Below are positions 33,456 to 43,099 of a stretch of DNA of 64,000 nucleotides, piece after piece. The translations under genes and the position numbers were made by a program. The stretch comes from Providencia heimbachae ATCC 35613 (GTDB taxonomy: Bacteria > Pseudomonadota > Gammaproteobacteria > Enterobacterales > Enterobacteriaceae). Every line of letters starts with the position of its first letter. The first letter of the stretch is position 1. The DNA lies in the NCBI RefSeq assembly GCF_001655055.1, contig NZ_LXEW01000047.1, positions 62,001 to 126,000 of the forward strand, given 5' to 3'. Under the pieces are notes generated by a model. The model did not search any database, was not told the origin of the DNA, and worked only from the letters and a program-made list of their open reading frames with translations.

Positions 33456-35321
33456 ATGTCTATTGAAATCCAAGTACCTGATATCGGTGCTGATGAAGTT
33501 GAAGTCACCGAAATAATGGTTAAAGTTGGTGATAAAGTAGAAGCTGAACAATCACTTATTACAGTTGAAGGTGACAAAGCTTCTATGGAAGTCCCATCTC
33601 CACAAGCGGGTGTGGTTAAAGAAATTAAAATTGCAGTTGGTGATAAAGTTACCACTGGCAAATTAATGATGGTCTTCGAAGCGGAAGGCGGTGCTGCTGC
33701 ACCTGCGCCTGCAGAAGCACCAACTGCGCCAGTCGCGAGCGCGGCACCAGCAGCGGCAGAATTGAAAGAAGTTGCTGTACCTGATATCGGTGGCGATGAA
33801 GTAGAAGTTACTGAAATCATGGTTAAAGTCGGTGATTCCGTATCTGCTGAGCAATCCATCATTACCGTTGAAGGTGACAAAGCCTCAATGGAAGTTCCTG
33901 CGCCATTTGCAGGTACAGTTAAAGAAATCAAAATTGCAGCAGGCGATAAAGTTCAAACAGGTTCTTTAATCATGGTATTTGAAGTTGCAGGTTCTGGCAC
34001 TGCGGCGCCAGCACAATCTGCAGCTCCAGCGGCTCCTGCCGCAGCTACAGCTTCTGCAATTAAAGAGGTTAACGTTCCTGATATCGGTGGCGATGAAGTA
34101 GAAGTTACTGAAATCATGGTTAAAGTTGGTGATTCTGTATCTGCTGAGCAATCGATCATTACCGTTGAAGGCGATAAAGCCTCAATGGAAGTACCTGCAC
34201 CATTTGCCGGTACGGTTAAAGAGATCAAAATTGCGACTGGTGATAAAGTAAAAACTGGCTCATTGGTCATGACCTTTGAAGTTGCAGGGGCTGCGCCAAC
34301 TGCTGCTCCAGCAGCACAAACGGCCGCACCAGCGCCTTCAGCTCCGGTTGCATCTGCACCAGCAAAAGCCGCTGATAGCAAAAATGAGTTTACTGAAAAT
34401 GATGCTTATATTCATGCAACGCCGGTTATTCGTCGTTTAGCGCGTGAATTTGGTGTTAATTTAGCAAAAGTTAAAGGTACAGGTCGTAAAGGTCGTATCC
34501 TTCGTGAAGACGTACAAGCTTACGTTAAAGATGCAGTTAAGCGTGCTGAGTCTCCTGCTGCTGCAGGTGGCGGTTTACCGGGCATGCTGCCATGGCCGAA
34601 AATTGATTACAGCAAGTTTGGTGAAGTTGAAGAAGTCGAACTTGGTCGTATTCAAAAAATCTCTGGTGCAAATCTGAGCCGTAACTGGGTTATGATCCCG
34701 CATGTTACATTGATGGAAGATGTTGATACCACTGAAGTTGAAGAGTTCCGTAAACAGCAGAATAAAGAAGCTGAGAAAAAACAGCTTGGTGTGAAAATCA
34801 CGCCGCTGGTGTTTATTATGAAAGCGGTTGCTCGTGCTTTAGAAGAAATGCCACGTTTCAATAGCTCTATTTCAGAAGATGCACAGCGTCTGTTCCTGAA
34901 AAAATATATTAATATCGGTATTGCAGTAGATACACCAAACGGCCTTGTTGTTCCTGTTTTCAAAGATGTTAACAAAAAAGGCATTATGGAACTGTCTCGT
35001 GAATTAGGCGAAGTGTCTAAGAAAGCACGTGCAGGTAAATTAACTGCGGCTGATATGCAGGGCGGTTGCTTCACTATTTCGAGCCTTGGTGGTATTGGTA
35101 CAACCGGTTTTGCACCGATTGTTAATGCACCAGAAGTGGCCATTATGGGTCTATCTCGTTCAGCGATGAAGCCTGTTTGGAATGGTAGTGAATTTGTACC
35201 ACGCCTAATCCTGCCTATGTCACTTTCATTTGACCATCGAGTGATTGATGGCGCTGATGGCGCTCGCTTCATCACCTTAGTTGGACAGTTGATGAGCGAT
35301 ATTCGTCGCCTAGTGATGTAA
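33456..35321 (+). CDS. aceF: Pyruvate dehydrogenase E2, dihydrolipoyllysine acetyltransferase
   Basis: The core of the pyruvate dehydrogenase complex, 621 residues. Three N-terminal lipoyl domains each carry a GDKASMEVP lipoylation site (first lysine at residue 41), joined by Ala/Pro-rich flexible linkers. A peripheral-subunit-binding domain ([16 protein letters not shown], about 325-360) follows, then the catalytic acetyltransferase domain ending with the HRVIDGADG active-site motif. Lipoyl domains two and three are nearly identical even at DNA level. It is cotranscribed with aceE and followed by a strong terminator. Confidence 0.99.
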   Translation: MSIEIQVPDIGADEVEVTEIMVKVGDKVEAEQSLITVEGDKASMEVPSPQAGVVKEIKIAVGDKVTTGKLMMVFEAEGGAAAPAPAEAPTAPVASAAPAAAELKEVAVPDIGGDEVEVTEIMVKVGDSVSAEQSIITVEGDKASMEVPAPFAGTVKEIKIAAGDKVQTGSLIMVFEVAGSGTAAPAQSAAPAAPAAATASAIKEVNVPDIGGDEVEVTEIMVKVGDSVSAEQSIITVEGDKASMEVPAPFAGTVKEIKIATGDKVKTGSLVMTFEVAGAAPTAAPAAQTAAPAPSAPVASAPAKAADSKNEFTENDAYIHATPVIRRLAREFGVNLAKVKGTGRKGRILREDVQAYVKDAVKRAESPAAAGGGLPGMLPWPKIDYSKFGEVEEVELGRIQKISGANLSRNWVMIPHVTLMEDVDTTEVEEFRKQQNKEAEKKQLGVKITPLVFIMKAVARALEEMPRFNSSISEDAQRLFLKKYINIGIAVDTPNGLVVPVFKDVNKKGIMELSRELGEVSKKARAGKLTAADMQGGCFTISSLGGIGTTGFAPIVNAPEVAIMGLSRSAMKPVWNGSEFVPRLILPMSLSFDHRVIDGADGARFITLVGQLMSDIRRLVM

Positions 35322-35327
35322 TTAATA

Positions 35328-35354
35328 AGACCGGCTGATAGGCCGGTCTGTTTT
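35328..35354 (+). terminator. Intrinsic terminator after aceF
   Basis: AGACCGGC at 35328-35335 pairs with GCCGGTCT at 35342-35349 around a 6-nt loop and is followed by GTTTTATTT. It lies 6 nt after the aceF stop and separates aceEF from lpd, which therefore needs its own promoter, as in E. coli. Confidence 0.9.
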
Positions 35355-35526
35355 ATTTAGGCTGGGGCAGCGTTTTTTGCTATTGCTGCGAAAGGTTGGG
35401 AGTTACATCACGGAATGAGCCTTTTCAGGGTGTTAACAATTCTGTAAACTGCTTTTAGTGTGTACTTTCCCAGTAGAAAATTCGTTTATTCGGCTACCCT
35501 GCTGGACAAAACAAAAAGAGGTCATG

Positions 35527-36954
35527 ATGAGTACTGAAATAAAAGCCCAAGTCGTTGTACTTGGAGCAGGCCCTGCAGGATATTCTGCGGCTTTCCGTTG
35601 CGCTGACTTAGGTTTAGAAACTGTTTTGGTTGAACGTTATTCAACTCTAGGTGGAGTTTGTCTAAACGTAGGTTGTATCCCTTCTAAAGCTTTACTGCAT
35701 GTAGCAAAAGTCATCGAAGAAGCAAAAGCCTTAGCTGAGCATGGTATCGTTTTTGGTGAACCAAAAACCGATATCAATAAAGTTCGCACATGGAAAGAAA
35801 AAGTTATTAACCAACTGACTGGTGGTTTGGCGGGTATGGCCAAAGGCCGTAAAGTTAACGTTGTTAACGGTCTTGGCAAATTTACAGGCGCTAATACTCT
35901 GGTTGTTGAAGGCGAAAATGGCAGCACAACTATCAATTTTGATAATGCGATCATTGCAGCAGGTTCACGTCCAATTCAATTACCATTCATCCCACATGAA
36001 GACTCACGTATTTGGGATTCTACCGATGCGTTAGAACTGAAAGAAGTTCCTGAGCGTCTATTGGTTATGGGTGGTGGTATCATCGGTCTAGAAATGGGAA
36101 CTGTGTATCATGCACTGGGTTCTCAAATCGATGTGGTTGAAATGTTTGACCAAGTTATTCCAGCTGCTGATAAAGATGTTGTTAAAGTATTCACTAAGCA
36201 AATCAGTAAAAAATTCAACTTACTGTTAGAAACGAAAGTGACCGCTGTTGAAGCGAAAGAAGACGGCATTTATGTTTCAATGGAAGGTAAAAAAGCCTCT
36301 GCTGAGCCACAACGTTATGATGCGGTATTAGTTGCTATCGGTCGTGTGCCTAATGGTAAAAACTTAGATGCAGGCCAAGCAGGCGTTGAAGTTGATGACC
36401 GTGGTTTCATTCATGTTGATAAACAAATGCGTACTAACGTTCCTCACATCTTTGCTATCGGCGATATCGTTGGTCAACCAATGTTAGCACACAAAGGTGT
36501 TCATGAAGGTCACGTTGCCGCTGAAGTGATCTCGGGTCTGAAGCATTATTTTGATCCAAAAGTGATCCCATCAATTGCTTACACTGAGCCAGAAGTTGCT
36601 TGGGTTGGTTTAACAGAGAAAGAAGCTAAAGAGAAAAACATCAGCTACGAAGTTGCAACGTTCCCATGGGCTGCATCAGGCCGTGCAATTGCATCTGACT
36701 GTGCTGAAGGTATGACTAAGCTGATTTTTGACAAACAAACTAACCGTGTTATCGGTGGTGCGGTTGTGGGTGTTAACGGTGGTGAATTACTCGGTGAAAT
36801 TGGCCTAGCAATTGAAATGGGTTGTGATGCAGAAGATTTAGCGCTGACTATTCATGCTCACCCAACACTGTACGAATCAATCGGTATGGCTGCTGAAATT
36901 TATGAAGGTAGCATCACTGATTTACCAAATGCAAAAGCGAAAAAGAAAAAATAA
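35527..36954 (+). CDS. lpd: Dihydrolipoyl dehydrogenase (E3)
   Basis: An FAD-dependent disulfide oxidoreductase of 475 residues shared by pyruvate and 2-oxoglutarate dehydrogenases and the glycine cleavage system (as L protein). The N-terminal VLGAGPAGYSAA FAD motif, redox-active CLNVGC near residue 45, the NAD-binding MGGGIIGLEMG near residue 180 and the C-terminal HAHPT base are present. Two ATGs are adjacent (35524 and 35527). The AAGAGG site at 35516-35521 is 5 nt from the second and only 2 nt from the first, so 35527 is preferred; it also gives MSTEIK as in E. coli. Confidence 0.98.
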   Translation: MSTEIKAQVVVLGAGPAGYSAAFRCADLGLETVLVERYSTLGGVCLNVGCIPSKALLHVAKVIEEAKALAEHGIVFGEPKTDINKVRTWKEKVINQLTGGLAGMAKGRKVNVVNGLGKFTGANTLVVEGENGSTTINFDNAIIAAGSRPIQLPFIPHEDSRIWDSTDALELKEVPERLLVMGGGIIGLEMGTVYHALGSQIDVVEMFDQVIPAADKDVVKVFTKQISKKFNLLLETKVTAVEAKEDGIYVSMEGKKASAEPQRYDAVLVAIGRVPNGKNLDAGQAGVEVDDRGFIHVDKQMRTNVPHIFAIGDIVGQPMLAHKGVHEGHVAAEVISGLKHYFDPKVIPSIAYTEPEVAWVGLTEKEAKEKNISYEVATFPWAASGRAIASDCAEGMTKLIFDKQTNRVIGGAVVGVNGGELLGEIGLAIEMGCDAEDLALTIHAHPTLYESIGMAAEIYEGSITDLPNAKAKKKK

Positions 36955-37013
36955 TTTCTTAAGTCGCATTGATAAATGGTCTCTTTAGTTGACTGTTTGT
37001 CATGAAAATTGAT

Positions 37014-37044
37014 AAAAGCCAATGTGGAAACACATTGGCTTTTT
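37014..37044 (+). terminator. Intrinsic terminator after lpd
   Basis: A 13-bp perfect stem (37014-37026 with 37031-37043) closed by a GAAA tetraloop ends in a T-run. It lies about 60 nt after the lpd stop and marks the boundary to the toxin remnant. Confidence 0.92.
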
Positions 37045-37046
37045 AC

Positions 37047-37388
37047 GTTTATGTTGGAAAAGATCTTTCAAATTCAGATAAAGTTGAATTAGGTGGGGCG
37101 GGTTCAGTTATTCCTCCCGAATGGGATCCTGACGACAGTAACAATAGTGACAGGTAATTAAGCATTTCTGATAGACGATCTGTTCATTCGCTTAGGGAGC
37201 AAGTTAGATTGCATGAAGAAAAATTAACTGCTTATAAGCGTAATCCAGATGCATTTGATAATTTAGGTCACCTAAAAAATGCTCCAAATACCATAGCTAG
37301 ACAAAAAATTATTGACGGTCGGATTAGGCATTGAGAACACGAAATTAAAATATTTAAAGAAAATATAAATAAAATTAAAAAAGGATAA
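37047..37388 (+). pseudogene. Decayed C-terminal module of a polymorphic (CdiA/Rhs-type) toxin
   Basis: One reading frame can be followed from 37047 to 37388, broken by TAA at 37155-37157 and TGA at 37332-37334. The first part reads GKDLSNSDKVELGGAGS then PPEWDPDD, which resembles, from memory, the linker found before exchangeable toxin tips of contact-dependent inhibition proteins. The second part is helical and charged (HEEKLTAYKRNPDAFDNLGH and LKNAP, then RQKIIDGRIRH). The third reads EHEIKIFKENINKIKKG. There is no signal or delivery domain, so this looks like an orphan tip displaced from a large toxin gene. An ATG at 37002 is in the same frame but overlaps the lpd terminator. Confidence 0.6.
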
Positions 37389-37391
37389 ATT

Positions 37392-37676
37392 ATGAACATA
37401 GAACTCAATGTACTTAAAGATACGATTAATACAATCTTCGATGAAATGAAAGCGCACGGAATAGAGAGCATTAAGCTGGATTCTGATTTTTATTGGAACT
37501 TACCAGCAGAATCTCTTTATGATATTTATAATGATCCACAACAGCTAGACATAGGGCAGTTAGAAGATGATTATAGGACGCTATACGAGGCTAAAGAAAA
37601 AGATATTTTAGTCCGCTACAATTTAAAAAATATCTCAGCGATTCTTCGATATTTAGCAGAGAAAGATCCTGAATAG
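37392..37676 (+). CDS. Small acidic protein, probable immunity protein of the adjacent toxin remnant
   Basis: An intact protein of 94 residues, strongly acidic and predicted mostly helical, with no signal peptide. It starts 3 nt after the final stop of the toxin-like frame, with a good AAAGGAT site. The segment SDFYWNLPAESLYDIYNDPQ and the GQLEDDYRTL stretch resemble small cytoplasmic immunity proteins linked to contact-dependent inhibition toxins. Its position directly after a toxin tip is the main evidence. A terminator follows. Function as an immunity protein is inference; no family name is claimed. Confidence 0.6.
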   Translation: MNIELNVLKDTINTIFDEMKAHGIESIKLDSDFYWNLPAESLYDIYNDPQQLDIGQLEDDYRTLYEAKEKDILVRYNLKNISAILRYLAEKDPE

Positions 37677-37702
37677 TTCTTTTTATCTATTTTTGTAATT
37701 CT

Positions 37703-37732
37703 AGAGTCTGAATTTTTCTAGACTCTTTCTTT
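37703..37732 (+). terminator. Probable terminator after the immunity-like gene
   Basis: AGAGTCT at 37703-37709 pairs with AGACTCT at 37720-37726 around a 10-nt loop, followed by TTCTTT. It lies 26 nt after the stop codon. Confidence 0.65.
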
Positions 37733-38215
37733 ATTGCTTCCCTCACTAATCCGATTGAACTTAAAAGACCATTAAAATCCATAAAATCCTTTAATAAAAT
37801 TAAAACCAATCGCAATGATTTACCTTATCAATTAGTAATATAAATAAAATTACGGTAATAAATATAATTTGTGATGTCTGAAGAGAAAACCCACAAAATA
37901 GGGTGCTTTAAATGCAGAAATGCATTATAAAAAGTATGGTCTTTTTTACTTTTTATGATTATTTATAATCCCTTAAGTTAAAAAATGACCTGTAATTAAG
38001 TGTTAAGACTTGAAGTTAGTAGATGAATGTTGCTTTCTTGTGAATGAATTAACATTTCGTTTAAATTCTGCTATGCTGAGAGCCCGAAGCTGGACATAAT
38101 TTTACCGCCATTGAGATTATGCGAGCAAGTTCCTCTGACCTGGCACCGGATGATTATTTTTTCAGCATGGTGCGGACAGCCGGGTATACAATTACAATGA
38201 AGCGAGGAGAACGTC
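37733..38215. other. Intergenic region upstream of acnB
   Basis: About 480 nt without a credible gene. The 5' two-thirds is AT-rich. The last 140 nt are more GC-rich and presumably form the acnB leader. No known riboswitch was recognised. A GAGGAG ribosome-binding site lies just before the acnB GTG. Confidence 0.5.
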
Positions 38216-40813
38216 GTGCTAGAAGAATACCGTAAGCACATAGCCGAGCGTGCCGCACAAGGGATTGTCCCTAAACCATTAGATGCGTCACAAGTAGCTG
38301 CACTGGTAGAGTTACTAAAAAACCCACCCAAAGGTGAAGAAGATTTCTTGTTAGACCTGCTAACCAACCGCGTCCCCCCTGGTGTTGATGAAGCAGCGTA
38401 TGTCAAAGCTGGATTTTTAGCCGCAGTCGCAAAAGGCGAAACATCCTCTCCCCTAATCTCCCCTGAAAAAGCAATTGAATTGCTAGGTACAATGCAGGGT
38501 GGATATAATATTCATGCACTGATTGATGCTTTGGATGATACCAAGCTTGCACCAATCGCTGCAAAAGCACTTTCTCATACCTTGCTGATGTTCGATAACT
38601 TCTATGATGTAGAAGAGAAAGCAAAGGCAGGAAACGCGCATGCTAAGCAAGTTATTCAATCATGGGCCGATGCCGAGTGGTTTACGCAGCGTCCTGCGCT
38701 AGCAGAAAAAATGACAGTCACTGTATTTAAAGTTACTGGTGAAACCAATACCGATGATTTATCACCTGCACCAGATGCATGGTCACGTCCCGATATTCCA
38801 TTGCATGCGCTTGCAATGTTGAAAAACGAGCGTGAGGGTATTGTGCCTGATGAAGCCGGTAATGTTGGCCCAATCAAACAAATAGAAGCGCTAAATAAGA
38901 AAGGTTTTCCTCTCGCCTATGTTGGTGATGTTGTCGGTACTGGCTCTTCACGCAAGTCTGCAACTAACTCAGTTCTGTGGTTTATGGGTGACGATATTCC
39001 ATTCGTGCCAAATAAACGCGGTGGTGGTGTGGTGCTAGGCAGTAAAATCGCCCCTATCTTCTTTAATACTATGGAAGATGCAGGTGCGCTACCTATAGAA
39101 GTGGAAGTATCGAAACTGAATATGGGTGATGTCATTGATATCTATCCATTTAAAGGCGAAGTACGCAACCATGAAACGGGTGAATTGCTCGAAACCTTTG
39201 AACTGAAAACGGATGTGTTGATTGATGAAGTTCGTGCAGGTGGGCGTATCCCATTGATTATTGGTCGGGGATTAACCAGTAAAGCACGTGAATCATTAGG
39301 TTTAGGTACAACGGATATATTCCGTCATGCTAGATCTGTAGCACAAAGTAATCGCGGTTTCTCATTAGCTCAAAAAATGGTTGGTCGTGCATGTGGCCGT
39401 TCAGGTATTCGCCCTGGTGAATACTGTGAACCTAAGATGACATCGGTTGGCTCACAAGATACAACGGGTCCAATGACGCGTGATGAGCTGAAAGATCTAG
39501 CTTGCCTTGGTTTCTCTGCTGATTTAGTGATGCAATCTTTTTGTCATACCGCCGCATATCCTAAACCTGTCGATGTAACAACTCACCACACATTACCTGA
39601 TTTTATTATGAATCGCGGTGGTGTTTCCCTGCGTCCGGGCGACGGAATTATCCACTCTTGGTTAAACCGTATGTTATTACCAGATACTGTCGGTACTGGT
39701 GGTGACTCACATACGCGTTTCCCAATTGGTATTTCATTCCCAGCAGGGTCTGGCTTAGTGGCATTTGCTGCTGCAACGGGCGTGATGCCGTTGGATATGC
39801 CTGAGTCGGTATTAGTACGCTTTAAAGGTGAAATGCAACCGGGAATTACGCTGCGTGATCTCGTTCATGCTATCCCATTGTATGCGATTAAAGACGGTTT
39901 ACTGACCGTAGAGAAAAAAGGTAAGAAAAATATTTTCTCTGGTCGTATCTTGGAAATTGAAGGTTTACCTGAGTTGAAAGTTGAGCAAGCATTTGAACTA
40001 GCGGATGCTTCAGCGGAACGTTCTGCGGCAGGCTGTACTATCAAACTGGATCAAGCACCTATTATTGAATACCTGCAATCAAATATTGTTTTATTAAAAT
40101 GGATGATAGCGGAAGGTTACGGTGATCGTCGTACAATAGAACGTCGTATTAAAGGCATGGAAAGTTGGTTAGCAGATCCTCAATTGCTTGAAGGCGACGC
40201 AGATGCTGAATATGCGGCAGTTATTGAAATCGATTTGAATGACATCAAACAACCTATTCTGTGTGCGCCAAACGATCCAGATGATGCGCGTTTATTGTCT
40301 GATGTTCAAAATGAAAAAATTGATGAAGTCTTTATCGGTTCTTGCATGACGAACATCGGTCATTTCCGTGCTGCTGGTAAATTGTTAGATTCGCATAAAG
40401 GTCAATTGCCAACACGTTTATGGGTTGCGCCACCAACGAAGATGGATGCGGCTCAGTTAACAGAAGAGGGCTATTACAGCGTCTTTGGTAAGAGTGGTGC
40501 ACGTATTGAAGTTCCGGGTTGCTCATTATGTATGGGTAACCAAGCACGTGTAGCTGATGGTGCAACAGTTGTATCGACATCAACCCGTAACTTCCCTAAC
40601 CGTTTAGGAACCGGGGCTAACGTTTACCTTGCCTCAGCGGAATTGGCTGCGGTTGCTTCTCTGTTAGGTCGACTACCGACACCAGATGAGTACCTACAGT
40701 TTATGAACAAGGTTGAAGAAACGGCGGAAGATACTTACCGTTATTTGAATTTTGATCAGCTTGCTCAATATACTGAAAAAGCAGACGGTGTTATTTTCCA
40801 AACAGCAGTTTAA
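38216..40813 (+). CDS. acnB: Aconitate hydratase B (bifunctional with 2-methylisocitrate dehydratase)
   Basis: The main TCA-cycle aconitase of 865 residues, the same length as E. coli AcnB. It has the B-type domain order: an N-terminal HEAT-like domain ([19 protein letters not shown]), the swivel domain, then the cluster-binding domains. Cluster cysteines are visible in [19 protein letters not shown] near residue 710 and GCSLCMGNQ near residue 770. The start codon is GTG (38216), chosen because it gives MLEEYRKH as in E. coli. In its apo form the E. coli protein is known to bind mRNA. Confidence 0.99.
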   Translation: MLEEYRKHIAERAAQGIVPKPLDASQVAALVELLKNPPKGEEDFLLDLLTNRVPPGVDEAAYVKAGFLAAVAKGETSSPLISPEKAIELLGTMQGGYNIHALIDALDDTKLAPIAAKALSHTLLMFDNFYDVEEKAKAGNAHAKQVIQSWADAEWFTQRPALAEKMTVTVFKVTGETNTDDLSPAPDAWSRPDIPLHALAMLKNEREGIVPDEAGNVGPIKQIEALNKKGFPLAYVGDVVGTGSSRKSATNSVLWFMGDDIPFVPNKRGGGVVLGSKIAPIFFNTMEDAGALPIEVEVSKLNMGDVIDIYPFKGEVRNHETGELLETFELKTDVLIDEVRAGGRIPLIIGRGLTSKARESLGLGTTDIFRHARSVAQSNRGFSLAQKMVGRACGRSGIRPGEYCEPKMTSVGSQDTTGPMTRDELKDLACLGFSADLVMQSFCHTAAYPKPVDVTTHHTLPDFIMNRGGVSLRPGDGIIHSWLNRMLLPDTVGTGGDSHTRFPIGISFPAGSGLVAFAAATGVMPLDMPESVLVRFKGEMQPGITLRDLVHAIPLYAIKDGLLTVEKKGKKNIFSGRILEIEGLPELKVEQAFELADASAERSAAGCTIKLDQAPIIEYLQSNIVLLKWMIAEGYGDRRTIERRIKGMESWLADPQLLEGDADAEYAAVIEIDLNDIKQPILCAPNDPDDARLLSDVQNEKIDEVFIGSCMTNIGHFRAAGKLLDSHKGQLPTRLWVAPPTKMDAAQLTEEGYYSVFGKSGARIEVPGCSLCMGNQARVADGATVVSTSTRNFPNRLGTGANVYLASAELAAVASLLGRLPTPDEYLQFMNKVEETAEDTYRYLNFDQLAQYTEKADGVIFQTAV

Positions 40814-40870
40814 TTGTATAGCGGTATTACCGGCGTAAAGTCGATAATACGTTAAGGCAATAAAATAAAT

Positions 40871-40905
40871 AAAAAGCCAGATTGAATTTTCAATCTGGCT
40901 TTTTT
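40871..40905 (+). terminator. Intrinsic terminator after acnB
   Basis: AAAAAGCCAGATTG at 40871-40884 pairs with CAATCTGGCTTTTT at 40891-40904 around a 6-nt loop, with a T-rich end. It lies 58 nt after the acnB stop. Confidence 0.93.
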
Positions 40906-41696
40906 GTTTATTTTATATGTCATATTTCGATTGTATTTTTATCGATTAAATTGGAATTATTTTTTACTTTTATTATTTTTATATCAGAATTAGATTAGAA
41001 AAGGTAGTCGGAAGTATACGTTAAAATCTAATTATATAGTAAAAAGACAATCGATAATTGATGGTCATATACTTGAATAGTTATTTATATTGTCAGTTAC
41101 ACCTATAATGTGTAACTGGTTTTCGAACTATTAGAGTGAGATTTATTCTATTTGTGTGGAAACCTATTATTTATTAAAGGTTTTATTTTTAACCTTTTAC
41201 ACTTTAAAACGATAAGTGGTTGGTTTATATGGTAAGTTAAAATCTTCTTGTAATATTATGTCAAGATTAAAGCCCCGAAAAAACACGTTTGATGAGTATA
41301 TATGTTATATATTATTATTAAAATAAATAATACGATTAATTTAAAATTAAGTACTTTATTACCATTCTTTTTTGTACATCTTTAGTGTTAATGATGGTTA
41401 GAGCAATATCATTAAACGATGTACTAAATTTACTTGTTTGTTTTGTATGGTGAAATATATTGAAATATTATGTAATAATTTAAAGTATCGATATTAATGC
41501 ATAATTGTACTAATGTTAAATTTAATATTTTATGTTTATAATACTGGCCATCTGATTAATTAATGTGATGGGAATTAATTCACTTTTAGTCGATATGAAA
41601 ACAAATGAAAAATACTTCTATTTATTAACCTATTAATTTATAGGTTAATAAGTTTATTTTGTTTGTTTAAATATAATTTTTATTTAGGATTAAATC
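40906..41696. other. Long AT-rich region upstream of the fimbrial operon
   Basis: Nearly 800 nt with no credible gene on either strand. It contains a 9-bp perfect hairpin (CAGTTACAC at 41094-41102 with GTGTAACTG at 41110-41118) and an 8-bp inverted repeat (TAACCTAT at 41626-41633 with ATAGGTTA at 41640-41647) 50 nt before the first subunit gene. A TATAAT lies near 41537. It presumably carries the fimbrial promoter and silencing or activation sites. No recombinase gene or long inverted repeat pair that would suggest an invertible promoter was seen. Confidence 0.5.
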
Positions 41697-42323
41697 ATGT
41701 TTAAAAAAACAATTATTGCATTATCTTTAACTTTTGTTTCAAGCGCTGCATTATCAGCGGCTCCTGTTGCTAACTTAAAAGTAGTTGGTACGATTGCACC
41801 TCCAACTTGTAGTATTCAAGGGCAGAATGAAGTGGATTTTGAATATGTTTTTACTATCTCACCAGAAATGTTTCCATTATCAGGTAATTTAACTGTTGAT
41901 GGGAAAAGAAATAATATTGAAGTTATTTGTGATGCAGCGACTTATTTAACCTTTTCATCTACAGATAACAGAGCCGATTCAGCTTTAATTGTATCGAATA
42001 CCAATTTTGGATTAGGCTTATTTGATACCGATAAAAAAATTGGTAATTACATTATTACAATGAAAAATGCTACCGTGAAAGCAACCCCAACTGATAATGC
42101 ACTAGCAGTCGGGATTTCTAATGGAGCCACTTATAACACACTACTTAATGTTGATAAAACAAAAAAATTAGGTTGGGCAACATCTGTTAGTGCTCTGAAA
42201 GCGGGTCAAGTGTTTGCTGCTGATTTTGATGTTACACCGACATTGAATGCGGCATTAAAATCTAGCTCAGGTGAAGCTAAACTAGATGGTCATGCAACCT
42301 TAGCATTTGCATTTGCACTTTAA
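41697..42323 (+). CDS. Fimbrial subunit, DUF1120-type
   Basis: A secreted beta-rich protein of 208 residues. A signal peptide (KKTIIALSLTFVSSAALSA) is followed by VANLKVVGTIAPPTCSI. Two cysteines, in PPTCSI and VICDAA, can form the disulfide typical of pilins. The C-terminus ends in an alternating hydrophobic strand (GHATLAFAFAL) of the sort bound by chaperones. The overall pattern is that of DUF1120 proteins found in beta-clade chaperone-usher clusters. It is the first gene of a six-gene operon and probably the main subunit. A GGAT site precedes the ATG. Confidence 0.75.
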   Translation: MFKKTIIALSLTFVSSAALSAAPVANLKVVGTIAPPTCSIQGQNEVDFEYVFTISPEMFPLSGNLTVDGKRNNIEVICDAATYLTFSSTDNRADSALIVSNTNFGLGLFDTDKKIGNYIITMKNATVKATPTDNALAVGISNGATYNTLLNVDKTKKLGWATSVSALKAGQVFAADFDVTPTLNAALKSSSGEAKLDGHATLAFAFAL

Positions 42324-42379
42324 AATTAAAAAGAATAGATATATCGCTATATCTATTCTAATTTATTGAGGGTTATGGT

Positions 42380-43060
42380 TTGAAAATTAAAAAAATTATT
42401 TTATCTGCGATGTTGGTTTCACCTACGGTATTTGCAAATACATCTGCGAATATTAATGTATTAGGGGAGATTAAACCGCCGACTTGTTTAATTAATGGTG
42501 CGAGTCAATCCGATATTATTTTTTCATTACCAACGATTTCACCAAAATTTTTATTGAAGTCTAGTAGCTATGATTTATCTAAACTTGAAAAAGTTAAAAA
42601 AGAAATTACTGTTATTTGTGATGCGGAAACGTATTTAACGTTTAAAACATCAGATGCTTATGCAAGCACAGGGAGTAGTATGTCTCAATATCCATATTAT
42701 TTCTCATTAGTCTCATCTAAAGAAACGGAAAAATCTATTGGTTCGATTTTGTTTTCATATACTGATATTAAAGTAGATTCAAATAAGGCTTATATTTCTG
42801 CAGTATTGCCATCAGGTAACACTAATGTAATGGTGTTATATAAGAATGCATTAACAGGTTGGTCAAAATCAGAAAATGATTTAGCATCGAATGCTGAATT
42901 ATTTAAAGTATTAAAGTCAGGAAAGGTTTTTGCTTTTTCAATAAATAATGAGGCGACATACATCGATTCAATTGATAGATTGACCGCTTCAGGAATTGAT
43001 CTTGCCTCTGAAGTTAATTATCAAGGAGAAGTTGTTCTTACGTTTAATTTTGGTGTATAA
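42380..43060 (+). CDS. Fimbrial subunit, DUF1120-type
   Basis: A secreted protein of 226 residues, a diverged paralogue of the preceding gene: NINVLGEIKPPTCLI, VICDAETYLTFK and a C-terminal strand GEVVLTFNFGV align with it. The signal peptide is MKIKKIILSAMLVSPTVFA. Translation appears to start at TTG (42380), because GAGGG lies 7 nt upstream and only this start gives a full signal peptide. A mid-protein insertion rich in serine and tyrosine makes it longer than the first subunit. It is likely a minor subunit. Confidence 0.72.
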   Translation: MKIKKIILSAMLVSPTVFANTSANINVLGEIKPPTCLINGASQSDIIFSLPTISPKFLLKSSSYDLSKLEKVKKEITVICDAETYLTFKTSDAYASTGSSMSQYPYYFSLVSSKETEKSIGSILFSYTDIKVDSNKAYISAVLPSGNTNVMVLYKNALTGWSKSENDLASNAELFKVLKSGKVFAFSINNEATYIDSIDRLTASGIDLASEVNYQGEVVLTFNFGV

Positions 43061-43099
43061 ATAATTATATTTTTTAGTTGTTAATTGGTTGAGGTATAT

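Noticed and set aside
33338-34381. Two long reverse-strand open frames opposite aceF
   Set aside because: They mirror the alanine-, glutamate- and valine-rich lipoyl repeats of aceF and resemble each other only because those repeats do. No ribosome-binding site or independent features.
37002-37157. A 51-codon open frame starting at ATG 37002 as a real small gene
   Set aside because: It begins upstream of and runs through the lpd terminator. Its last two-thirds belong to the toxin-like frame, so it is better read as part of the remnant.
38065-38215. TPP-riboswitch-like CTGAGAG in the acnB leader
   Set aside because: Only a short match; the remaining conserved aptamer segments are absent and the downstream gene is unrelated to thiamine.
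40906-41696. Phase-variable invertible promoter for the fimbrial operon
   Set aside because: No pair of long inverted repeats flanking a promoter and no recombinase gene nearby.
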